DNA of 64,000 bases from CAYMMX01 sp964391675 (GTDB lineage Bacteria > Cyanobacteriota > Vampirovibrionia > Gastranaerophilales > Gastranaerophilaceae), in assembly GCA_964391675.1 (NCBI GenBank), contig CAYMMX010000001.1, positions 124,001 to 188,000 of the forward strand. Direction: 5' to 3'. Shown piece after piece: positions 42,746 through 51,342 of the stretch. Made by a program: the position numbers and the translations under genes. The notes beneath the pieces were generated by a model that was not told the origin of the DNA, made no database searches, and saw only the letters and a list, made by a program, of their open reading frames with translations. Position 1 is the first letter of the stretch; each line of letters opens with the position of its first letter.

Positions 42746-45700
42746 ATGCTTTTACAAGGTTCTTTATCCAGTGAAAAAACCGACAGATTGGTAGGAAGTT
42801 ATACCAACCTGCTAAATTCAGGTATTGACAGTTCTAAAATTCTTGTTATACTTCAAAATTCCAACAAAAAAAATGAATTTATTCAGAAAACCCTTAGCAA
42901 ATTAACAATAAACGTTATTGAAAAAATTCAGGTTTATTCTTTTTTTGGATTGGTTTATAACACTGTTTCTGATAACTGGGCTGATATTGAAAATAAAATT
43001 AATGATGAAACAAATACAAAAGTTATTCCCAATTTAACAGGACTCGAAGTTTCACAATTTATAATGAAAGAAATAATTTCAGAAATTAAGTTTGAAGGTT
43101 ATAATTCAAAAAAATCACTTTTACATCAACTTTTCAGACGTTATTCATTAATTGTGCAAAACAATCTTTCTGATAATGATGTTAAATGGAGATCAGAAGA
43201 AGTTTTAAAAGAAAGCTTTTCGATTGACGCAAAACTAGCATTAGAAGAATTCAAGAAAAAAACTCTCGAAACAAGAAGTTTTGACTATTTAAGACAATGT
43301 CTGGTTTTTAATTATATATATAAAAATACCAATTATTTTTCAAATATAGAATATTTAATTGTTGATGATGCGGATGAAATAACCCCTGTTTGTCTGGATT
43401 TCATAAAATTTTTAACTCCAAAATTGAAAGATATTTTTATCGCCTATGACGAACTTGGAGCAAGCAGAAGCGGTTATTTAAGCGCAAATAAAAAAACAGT
43501 ATTTGAATTTGAAAAATTATTTAATCAAAAAGCCATTGAGCTTTTTGCAAAAACACCATTAAAAGATGATGCTCAAACACTTTTTAAAAATGTAATTGAA
43601 CAAAATAATCTAAAACTTAAAAATTTTTCTTTATCATCTTTATCAAAACGTGCTCAAATGCTTGATTCTGCAATAAAAAAAATCAAAAATTTAATTCAAA
43701 ACGGAGTTAATCCAAACGAAATAACGATTGTAACACCAATTATAGATGATATGTTAAAGTTTTATCTAAAAGAAGAAATTAAAGGGAATACTGATGTTTT
43801 ATTTCTCTGTGGAAGTGAAAAAATAATTCAAAATCCTATTGTTTTAGCTTCCATAACAATTTTAAAATTATGTGACGAAAAATTAAAAAATGATTTATCG
43901 GAGTTTGATATAAGAGCGGTTTTATATTTTTTAAAAATTCCAGTAAAGCACTGTAAAATTATTTTAGAAAATTTCGAACAGTATAAATCCTTTATAAACT
44001 ATAAATTTTCCATTGATGAGTATACTAAAAAATATAATACTTTTTTAATCCTTCTGGAAAAAATTAATAATTTTGAAAAAATGTCCGAACAAGTTTACGA
44101 AATATATAAAAATCTCGTCGATATTCAAAATTACAAAACTGATGAAATTATTAAATTTAACTTTTTTATAAAACAACTTGAAGATTTTGAAAGTGTTTTT
44201 AAAAATACAAAAATAAAAAAACAAGAAATAATAAATCAAGTAGAAAATTCCATAATTGCTGAAAATCCTTATTCAACACTTGAAATAAAAGAAAATAATT
44301 TAATAATTGCAACTCCACAAAAAATTATTGACAATCAAATTAAAACAAAATATCAATTTTGGTTGGATGTATCTTCAGATGAATGGATAAAAAACGATAC
44401 GGGTCCGCTTTATAATGCTTGGGTTTTTCAGGCAGGATGGGAGAAACCCGAATTTACACTTGAGGATAATATAGAATTAAGCAGGCAAAAAACGGCAAGG
44501 ATTCTAAGAAAACTTACTCTATGTAGCAGTGATTACATATATACATATGCAAGTCTTTTTGATGGAAGCGGAGTTGAAAATTTCGGCGGAATTGAAAAGT
44601 ACTTATCTCATACTAATGAGAATAAAACTATAATAACAACAAAAGCTTTTATACCAAGAGATGACCAAAAACCGGTATTAAACTATAAAAAAGGTAAAAT
44701 GGCAATATCTGCGGTACCTGGAGCAGGTAAAACAACTATACTGCTTGAGCTTATTGTAAAGCTGCTAAGCGATGGTATTAATCCTGAAAATATATTCGTG
44801 CTCACATATATGGAATCAGCTGCTAGAAATTTTAGAGAGAGGATTCAAAATGCAAACCAAGAATTATCACAACTTCCCAATATAAGCACAATTCACGGGC
44901 TTGCCCTTAAAATTTTAAAAGAAAATGCAAATTATGAAAGACTCGGACTAAATGCTGACTTTGAAATTTGTGACGATACACAACGCTCAAGAATCTTAAG
45001 AGAAATAGGAAATAAACTGGATATAAAAAAGACGGAGTTGGAAGATTTTGACAAAGCTGTTTCAATACTAAAAATAGGCGAAGGTAAGATAAACAACTTC
45101 ATCACCTGTGAAAAAGAGCAAAATAACACAAATAAAAAACTTTCCGCTGATAGTAAAAAATTAAATAATTTTATTGCTTTTTTTAAAGAATATAATAATA
45201 TTTTGCAAGAAAATAATTTAATTGACTATGATGATATGCTTTTGCTTTCTGTTAAATTATTGGAAGAAAATCAGGATGTTTTAAAATATTATCAGGAAAT
45301 CTGCCATTATATCATCGAAGATGAAGCTCAAGATTCATCAAAAATACAGCAAAGACTTATTGAACTTTTATCTGCAAAACACAAAAATTTAATTCGATGT
45401 GGTGATATAAATCAAGCAATTACAACTACCTTCTCTAATGCAGATGTTGAAGGATTTAGAAATTTTATTGAAACGAGTCAAACAAAAGTAAGTATGGATA
45501 GATCTCAACGTTGCACAAAAGAAATTTGGACAATGGCAAATGATTTGATTACATATGCTGAAACTAACAATAACACTAAAAATGCTTTCTTTAAAATTTT
45601 TATGCGTCCTGTTGATGGAAAAAATCCCCAAGAAACAAATGCTATAATTCCAATGATTTTTGAAAATGAATTTATTGAAAAAAACTTCATTTTAAAACAA

Positions 45701-46651
45701 ATAAAAAAATTGTTAACACAAAACCCTAAAGCAACCGTAGGAATTCTTTTAAGAAATAATTTTCAAGTATCAAGCTGGACAAAATTCATAAACAATGCCG
45801 GGATGAAAACAATTACAAGAAGCGAATGTCTTGAACAAAAAGGTATTTTTAGAACAATTTATGCTATTATGAAAATCATTCTAAATCCATTTGACAATGA
45901 AAATATTGCTGAAAATTATGACACACTGGCAGAGTTAGGTCATTGCAAGTCTAATTTATACCAAATAATCAAAGAGTGTTCGTGTCCTTTTATACAAATG
46001 GATGTAGATAAAATGAACAATACTGGCTTAGAATTTTTCTACTGGGATTTGATATACTGGTTAAGTTTTTCTTCTCTTCCTCCTGAAGAACTTGCAATAA
46101 AAATAGGCTTACACTATTATTCCAGTGATATTGAAAAGTCAAATGTATACTTAATCTCAACACTAATAAAAAGATTAAATAATACACATAAAAAATATTC
46201 CACATTAATAGAAAGACTTGGAGAGCTTTCAAAAAAAACCAGCTTAAGCGGATTTAAGTTTTTTTCCGAAGAAGAAAAATCTGATAGAGAAATTTTAGAA
46301 GGAAAAATTCAAATTATGACATTGCATAAATCTAAAGGTGATGAATTTGACTATGTATTTTTACCGGAAATGGCAGAAAAAAATCTTCCGTTAGCTATTG
46401 AAAATGTATCATTAAAGAAAAATGCAAGGTTTATGGAAAGTATTAGAGAATCAAATACAGCTTATCGTCAAAAAACAGATAATGAGTTAAAAGAATTTTT
46501 ATTGGCAGAAAATTTGAGATTATTATATGTTGCAATAACAAGAGCAAAAAGAAAATTATATATCAGTGCAAATAAAAGTACAAAATACTCAAAAATACCT
46601 GAACCAAGTATAATTTTTAAAGAGCTTTCAGGAGGTAAAAATGTCAACTAA
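42746..46651 (+). CDS. Double SF1 (UvrD/AddA-like) helicase protein
   Basis: This is a 1301-residue protein with two helicase-like halves. The second half is an intact UvrD-type motor: Walker A AVPGAGKTTILLEL (about 655), Walker B YIIEDEAQDSSKIQQRL (about 856), IQIMTLHKSKGDEFDYVFLPEM (about 1188) and RLLYVAITRAKRKLYIS (about 1257). The first half has the same fold signs in decayed form: GSLSSEKTDRL at the Walker A position (residues 5-15) and EYLIVDDADEIT (about 205) for Walker B. The inactive-plus-active pairing recalls AddB and AddA. The nuclease is encoded by the next gene, overlapping 11 bases. A role in double-strand-break end processing is likely. Confidence 0.82.
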   Translation: MLLQGSLSSEKTDRLVGSYTNLLNSGIDSSKILVILQNSNKKNEFIQKTLSKLTINVIEKIQVYSFFGLVYNTVSDNWADIENKINDETNTKVIPNLTGLEVSQFIMKEIISEIKFEGYNSKKSLLHQLFRRYSLIVQNNLSDNDVKWRSEEVLKESFSIDAKLALEEFKKKTLETRSFDYLRQCLVFNYIYKNTNYFSNIEYLIVDDADEITPVCLDFIKFLTPKLKDIFIAYDELGASRSGYLSANKKTVFEFEKLFNQKAIELFAKTPLKDDAQTLFKNVIEQNNLKLKNFSLSSLSKRAQMLDSAIKKIKNLIQNGVNPNEITIVTPIIDDMLKFYLKEEIKGNTDVLFLCGSEKIIQNPIVLASITILKLCDEKLKNDLSEFDIRAVLYFLKIPVKHCKIILENFEQYKSFINYKFSIDEYTKKYNTFLILLEKINNFEKMSEQVYEIYKNLVDIQNYKTDEIIKFNFFIKQLEDFESVFKNTKIKKQEIINQVENSIIAENPYSTLEIKENNLIIATPQKIIDNQIKTKYQFWLDVSSDEWIKNDTGPLYNAWVFQAGWEKPEFTLEDNIELSRQKTARILRKLTLCSSDYIYTYASLFDGSGVENFGGIEKYLSHTNENKTIITTKAFIPRDDQKPVLNYKKGKMAISAVPGAGKTTILLELIVKLLSDGINPENIFVLTYMESAARNFRERIQNANQELSQLPNISTIHGLALKILKENANYERLGLNADFEICDDTQRSRILREIGNKLDIKKTELEDFDKAVSILKIGEGKINNFITCEKEQNNTNKKLSADSKKLNNFIAFFKEYNNILQENNLIDYDDMLLLSVKLLEENQDVLKYYQEICHYIIEDEAQDSSKIQQRLIELLSAKHKNLIRCGDINQAITTTFSNADVEGFRNFIETSQTKVSMDRSQRCTKEIWTMANDLITYAETNNNTKNAFFKIFMRPVDGKNPQETNAIIPMIFENEFIEKNFILKQIKKLLTQNPKATVGILLRNNFQVSSWTKFINNAGMKTITRSECLEQKGIFRTIYAIMKIILNPFDNENIAENYDTLAELGHCKSNLYQIIKECSCPFIQMDVDKMNNTGLEFFYWDLIYWLSFSSLPPEELAIKIGLHYYSSDIEKSNVYLISTLIKRLNNTHKKYSTLIERLGELSKKTSLSGFKFFSEEEKSDREILEGKIQIMTLHKSKGDEFDYVFLPEMAEKNLPLAIENVSLKKNARFMESIRESNTAYRQKTDNELKEFLLAENLRLLYVAITRAKRKLYISANKSTKYSKIPEPSIIFKELSGGKNVN

Positions 46652-47318
46652 TATAAATATTTTTTCTCCTAATTTTTTAAAAACTTTTGAAGAATGTCAA
46701 CAAAAATTTTTCTACAAATACATAGAAAAAATTAATCTTCCACAACCTTCAGATAATTTTAAAAAAGGTAAAAAAATCCATGCACTTGCAAACTATTACT
46801 TAAACGGTTTTGATATAAAAAAAATGGAAAGAGCTTTAGATTCTAATGAAAAAAACACTTGGGAGTCTTTAAAAAACAATAAATATTTTAATTTAAATGT
46901 TATACAAACCGAATATAATTTGTCCGCTAAAATTGATAAATACTGGATAGGCGGCCGTTTAGACGCATTAATTAATAACGGAACAAACTTTATAATTTTG
47001 GATTACAAAACAGGAGAAATTCCTAAAAATATAGAATACGATTTTCAAACAATTGTATATTTACTATGCACTGATAGATTTTTGAATTTGAAAAACGGTT
47101 ATGATTCACTAAAATTTGTATATTTGGGACTTAAAAACAATACCGAAAAAGAAGTAATCTTAAATAATAAACTAAAAACAGATTATGAAGAAAAAGTAGT
47201 TCAGATATGCAAAAATATTGATTTTGCAATGAAATCAAATATTTACAAAAAAGATATAGAATGTAAAAAACCTTGCGAATACTGTAAAATATGCAATAAT
47301 AATTCTTTGGATTTTTAA
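46641..47318 (+). CDS. RecB-like PD-(D/E)XK nuclease, likely iron-sulfur
   Basis: This 225-residue nuclease has the RecB-family core. KGKKIHALANYYL holds the first His, GGRLDALI (about 103) the Asp, and FIILDYKTGE (about 118) the Asp-x-Lys; DFQTIVYLLCTDR follows. Cys19 in FEECQQKFFYKY and a C-terminal cluster Cys208/212/215/218 (ECKKPCEYCKIC) match the 4Fe-4S layout of AddB-type nuclease domains. Its start lies inside the helicase gene. Together the two genes look like an AddAB system with the domains divided differently: both helicase halves on one chain, the nuclease alone. Confidence 0.85.
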   Translation: MSTNINIFSPNFLKTFEECQQKFFYKYIEKINLPQPSDNFKKGKKIHALANYYLNGFDIKKMERALDSNEKNTWESLKNNKYFNLNVIQTEYNLSAKIDKYWIGGRLDALINNGTNFIILDYKTGEIPKNIEYDFQTIVYLLCTDRFLNLKNGYDSLKFVYLGLKNNTEKEVILNNKLKTDYEEKVVQICKNIDFAMKSNIYKKDIECKKPCEYCKICNNNSLDF

Positions 47319-47431
47319 CTGTTTTTTTCATTAATATATTTACTATTTGATTTTCCATCAAAAAATTTTTCATAGAATTCTTTCATGTCTTCTAGTTTAT
47401 TTGTCCATATTGCAATGTGTTCTATTTTCAT
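47315..47431 (-). pseudogene. Remnant of a glyoxalase/VOC-family gene
   Basis: On the minus strand an ATG after GGTAGGTAG opens a 38-codon frame reading MKIEHIAIWTNKLEDMKEFY and then EKFFDGKSNSKYINEKNS. This is a clear match to the first beta-alpha unit and the metal His of glyoxalase/bleomycin-resistance (VOC) proteins, which are normally ~125 residues. It stops in the 3' end of the nuclease gene with no trace of the rest. It is either a dead gene fragment or, less likely, a micro-protein. Confidence 0.65.
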
Positions 47432-47509
47432 TACTACCTACCGAATAAGCTTTGAAACATTATAAAAATAAATTTAAAAATGCAATCTTTTTTATAATAA
47501 AATATATTT

Positions 47510-48061
47510 ATGAATGAAAAAGAAAAAATGCTAAAAGGTGAACTTTATAACTCACAAGATATTGAGCTTATTGATATGCGAAAACAAGCAAGATTGCTTT
47601 TTGAGCAATATAATCGCTCAAGCATTAAAGAAAATAAAAAAAGATATAGAATTTTAAATAAACTTATTGGAAGATTCGGAGATAATTTATATATTGAACC
47701 ACCCTTTTATTGTGACTACGGTAAAAATATCGAACTTGGCGATAATGTTTATATGAACTTTAATTGTATATTTTTAGATGTTTGTAAAATTAAAATAGGG
47801 AATAATGTATTATTTGGACCAAATGTTAGTGTATTAACAGCAACTCATCCCGTTAATGCACAAGAAAGAATCAGTAATTTAGAGCTTGGAAAACCGATAG
47901 GAATAGGAAACAATTGCTGGATTGGTGCGGGAGCAATGATTCTTCCGGGTGTAACCATAGGAGATAATACGACTATAGGAGCAGGAAGCATTGTGAACAA
48001 AGATATTCCCTCAAATGTTTTAGCTGTTGGAAATCCATGCAAAATAGTAAAAAAAATATAA
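47510..48061 (+). CDS. Maltose/galactoside O-acetyltransferase-family protein
   Basis: This 183-residue left-handed beta-helix acetyltransferase belongs to the LacA/Maa/NodL group. The N-terminal KEKMLKGELYNSQDIELIDMRKQARLLFEQYN is the Mac domain. PFYCDYGKNIELGDNVYMNFNC and hexapeptide repeats follow, with the catalytic His in TATHPVN and the acetyl-CoA loop WIGAGAMILPGVTIGDNTTIGAGSIV. It moves acetyl from acetyl-CoA to a sugar hydroxyl. It lies just before an alpha-glucan gene block, but a 210-base gap separates them, so a link is only suggestive. Confidence 0.92.
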   Translation: MNEKEKMLKGELYNSQDIELIDMRKQARLLFEQYNRSSIKENKKRYRILNKLIGRFGDNLYIEPPFYCDYGKNIELGDNVYMNFNCIFLDVCKIKIGNNVLFGPNVSVLTATHPVNAQERISNLELGKPIGIGNNCWIGAGAMILPGVTIGDNTTIGAGSIVNKDIPSNVLAVGNPCKIVKKI

Positions 48062-48271
48062 AAAAATAAAAAGGTTTAAAATCTTTGCAACATCATGCTT
48101 AAGACGGTTTTTTATAAATACTTTTGACATTAAGAAATGTAAATTCAAATTGCACTGTTAAAAACCTTATTATACAATATTTATAGAAAAAGAGCGGGTT
48201 TTAATCTATTTTAAATAGCAATTTTTTTTATGTTTTTTTTTTAGGTTAATAGCATCTTATGTGGAGTTTCT

Positions 48272-49384
48272 ATGCAAATCGACTTGGTTAGTGGTACAGC
48301 TTTTCAAGCCTCAGGTCAAGGCAAACAAATACCTTATTTTACTCAACAAAATAAGGAAAAAGCAAGTCATGGAAATTCTTTGTGTAAAGAAGAAATTAAA
48401 AATGATACCATATTAGACCCCACGATAAAAAATAAAACAAAGGCTAAAATAAACACAATAAAAAGCTTGCCTTCCTATATAGAAAGAGGGATAAACGGAG
48501 ATCCTAATGCTAATTTCTATGAGTTTATGCAAATATCAAGAATACCATATTTTTTAGGTGGTCCCGGACTTGTAGCTACAATTTTAGCCGGAAAAAATTT
48601 ATTCGATATTAAAGCAAATAAAGCCGCCGGTTTTAATGCAAAAGGAATGGCTTTGGGATGTGCTTTGTACTACATAATGAGTGCAGTTGCTAAAAAATGT
48701 GTCGATATTCCGGTAAAAGTTTTCCGCGGTGTTGATTTAAATCACCCATATATAGATGTTGTAAGCAATAAAACCGAAGATTCTTCAGGAAAATGTAAAC
48801 AAAGATTTGAACAACATAATGTATTTGAAAGTTCTAAATTTATAAGATGGGATTTGCTATACAATAAACACTCCAAAGATCCTAGAGAAATTAATTCAAA
48901 CTATAACAAAATAGCAGAAAAAATGGGAATGCCCGAAGATGTAAATGACAGTGACAGTACTGTAAGACCATTAATAATGAGCCTTATAAAACAATCCAGA
49001 GCATGGAAATATATTATAGGTGCATTTGCTGTAATGCTTGGTGTCGGACTAGGCAATCAACAAGCAATGAAAGAAGAATTTTGCACCGGTTCATTGCGTA
49101 ATCTTAAACAAAATATGACAAATCTTCCTGAATCAATCAAAAAGTTAAAACCGTCAAACTTTAAAAACATTTTAGCTTCTGCAAATACAAAAATAATCAG
49201 ACCTGTAAAAAATTCTTTTATTTCTCTATGGAAAGGAACAAAATGGTCTACAAGTTCTAAAATCACAGGAAAAATTGCAATAATAGGATTTTTAGGCAGT
49301 ATATTAGCAGCTAACGTATCTATAATGAAATCAACAAACAAAAAAGGTGGAATTTTTGTCAATAAAAAGGAGGCTAACGTATGA
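48272..49384 (+). CDS. Unknown multi-pass membrane protein, paralogue of next gene
   Basis: This 370-residue protein has about four membrane segments: FLGGPGLVATILAGKNLF (about 92-110), GMALGCALYYIMSAVAKK (about 125), IIGAFAVMLGVGLG (about 247) and KIAIIGFLGSILAANVSIM (about 335). The N-terminus is Gln/Asn/Lys-rich with TAFQASGQGK, loosely like the FG leader motif. The segment order and the blocks RFEQHNVFESSKFIRWDLLYN and IMSLIKQSRAWKYIIGA resemble those in the next gene, so they are paralogues. The stop overlaps that gene's ATG (ATGA). No known family is recognised. Context suggests a membrane component of the amylase-bearing operon. Confidence 0.7.
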   Translation: MQIDLVSGTAFQASGQGKQIPYFTQQNKEKASHGNSLCKEEIKNDTILDPTIKNKTKAKINTIKSLPSYIERGINGDPNANFYEFMQISRIPYFLGGPGLVATILAGKNLFDIKANKAAGFNAKGMALGCALYYIMSAVAKKCVDIPVKVFRGVDLNHPYIDVVSNKTEDSSGKCKQRFEQHNVFESSKFIRWDLLYNKHSKDPREINSNYNKIAEKMGMPEDVNDSDSTVRPLIMSLIKQSRAWKYIIGAFAVMLGVGLGNQQAMKEEFCTGSLRNLKQNMTNLPESIKKLKPSNFKNILASANTKIIRPVKNSFISLWKGTKWSTSSKITGKIAIIGFLGSILAANVSIMKSTNKKGGIFVNKKEANV

Positions 49385-51339
49385 TTACTATAAAGCCTTC
49401 AATTAATAATCAAAACATATCATTCCAAAATAATTCAAAAAGTTATGCGTCAAAACCAAAGGGATACCTTGTCAAAGAAAATCCTGTTCAATCTTTAAAA
49501 AGTTCTGTAAAAGAATATGCTGATATCTCAAAATACACTGTTAATGCACTTCAAAGCAAAGGTGATGATTACAGTGTTGGAAAAATTAATGACTTGGCAA
49601 TAAGAGTAGGAAGCTTAGGAATCGCCGCTGTTCTTGCTTCTATGACAAAAAATAAAGCTTTAAAAGTAATGGAATTTGCAGGATTTGCATCATTTTTTGC
49701 TGCAATGTCAATATGGCCTAAATTATTTATAGAAGCACCTTTGAAAGCTAAAACCGGATTTAATGTTAATCAGGAATATGTCGACAGTTACGGAAGAAGA
49801 AAAAGATTCTTTGAAGATCCTCAATACCTTGCCTGGGATTTATATAACAGTGAAGAATTAAATAAAATAGGGAATAAATTAAAAATTCCTCAAAACATAG
49901 AAAACAGAGAAAAACATATTAAAGCAAAAATGCAACAAATTGCTGTACAATCAAATACTCTTTGGATGCTTACAGCAGGGTTTGCTACTCCGTTAATGGC
50001 AAGTTTAATGGGTAATTATATTAGCAAATATGTAAATAATGTTATAGAAACTTCAAGGGTAAAATCAGCACTTAAATCTGCAGAAATAAAAGATTTTACA
50101 AAAGAAACCGATTCCATTCTTAAAAAAGTTTTTCTAAATCCTATTGCCAACCTTATATCACTAAAAGAATCAAAGACAAATTTGAATACTCCTATCGAAA
50201 AACTCAAAAAATTAGATAATGCTTATGATGCTATTTTTGGGAAATCAGATGATGCAGAATATGAATATAATAAAGCCAGATTATTATATGAAAATGTTTC
50301 TGACGATAAAATGTTAACTCAATATGATGCTAAACTAGGAGCAATAACAATAAAAGATTCTCAAGGAAATGTTGAACGTATAATTAAAACAAAAAATGTT
50401 GATGGGATCTCTACATTCGGCAATAAATGGCAGGAAATTCCTAATAAAATTGCTAATGCACTTGGCATAACACCTAAAAAATATAAAAAATTAATGGAAG
50501 ATGTCTTTAAAATTAAAGAAGGCAACATGGCATCGGAAGATTATGAAATTTTAACAAATATGCTTATAAAAAACTTCGCAGGAGCTGAAAACAAAGGTAA
50601 ACTTCAAAAAACTCTTAATCAAATACAAGATATTCTTAGCCCTTCTATAAAAGAATTAAATAATGCACAAAAAGTTTTTAAAGAAGAACTAAATATTATA
50701 GATGCAGGTTCAGAGATAAATGAATATATTAAAAATATACAATTAACAAGGCTTACAAATAAGGTTGTAAACACAAAATCTTCATGGTTTGCACCTGTAA
50801 GAATTTTGGATATAATAGCCCAATATTCAGACAAACCTTCAGCAGAAGTCCTAAATTCAAGCGAATTAAAAGAAACATTAAAACAATTTATTTATGGTGT
50901 AACACCTCATCAAATTAATAATAATTTTGACGATGTAATAAAGGGAGATTTCTCTGACGAATACCGATACACTCTTGGCATAGACAAATTTTTTGCTCCT
51001 TTATCAGGCAAAACTAAAAAAATGTTCGAAAACGGAAATAAATTTATAAATGAAGTTGAAGCTAATGTAAAATGGTTAAACAAAAGATTTCATGATATTT
51101 CCGGTGAAAAAGGAAAGCATTTTGAAGCTATTTGTGAATGGTTAGGAAAAACACCTGTGGACTTTATTTCAGATGCTACTAAACAAACAGGAATTTATAA
51201 AGGATGGCTTAAAAAAGTAGGAATAGCCTTTGCAACATTAACAGGCATAACCTGGTTTGCAATTTCTCAATTTGGGAAAACAAATAAATATAATCATGAC
51301 ATGTATAAGTACAAAAATGAACCTTCAGAAGGAGTTTAA
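49381..51339 (+). CDS. Unknown membrane protein with N-terminal ISFQNN motif
   Basis: This 652-residue protein starts ITIKPSINNQNISFQNNSKSY-like, so the leader motif is at residues 13-18. Membrane segments occur near 80-120 (LGIAAVLASMTKN, VMEFAGFASFFAAMSIWPKL), near 205 (TLWMLTAGFATPLMASLMGNYI) and at the C-terminus (about 622, VGIAFATLTGITWFAISQF). A ~400-residue soluble, helix-rich region lies between. The block RRKRFFEDPQYLAWDLYNSEELNKIGNKLKI parallels the preceding paralogue. It is translationally coupled to that gene (4-base overlap) and 3 bases from the GH13 gene, which uses a ribosome site inside its end. Function unknown. Confidence 0.7.
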   Translation: MITIKPSINNQNISFQNNSKSYASKPKGYLVKENPVQSLKSSVKEYADISKYTVNALQSKGDDYSVGKINDLAIRVGSLGIAAVLASMTKNKALKVMEFAGFASFFAAMSIWPKLFIEAPLKAKTGFNVNQEYVDSYGRRKRFFEDPQYLAWDLYNSEELNKIGNKLKIPQNIENREKHIKAKMQQIAVQSNTLWMLTAGFATPLMASLMGNYISKYVNNVIETSRVKSALKSAEIKDFTKETDSILKKVFLNPIANLISLKESKTNLNTPIEKLKKLDNAYDAIFGKSDDAEYEYNKARLLYENVSDDKMLTQYDAKLGAITIKDSQGNVERIIKTKNVDGISTFGNKWQEIPNKIANALGITPKKYKKLMEDVFKIKEGNMASEDYEILTNMLIKNFAGAENKGKLQKTLNQIQDILSPSIKELNNAQKVFKEELNIIDAGSEINEYIKNIQLTRLTNKVVNTKSSWFAPVRILDIIAQYSDKPSAEVLNSSELKETLKQFIYGVTPHQINNNFDDVIKGDFSDEYRYTLGIDKFFAPLSGKTKKMFENGNKFINEVEANVKWLNKRFHDISGEKGKHFEAICEWLGKTPVDFISDATKQTGIYKGWLKKVGIAFATLTGITWFAISQFGKTNKYNHDMYKYKNEPSEGV

Positions 51340-51342
51340 AAT

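Noticed and set aside
47131..47373. 80-codon minus-strand frame overlapping the nuclease 3' end
   Set aside because: It is antisense to the Cys cluster of the nuclease, and the glyoxalase-like remnant on the same strand uses another frame.
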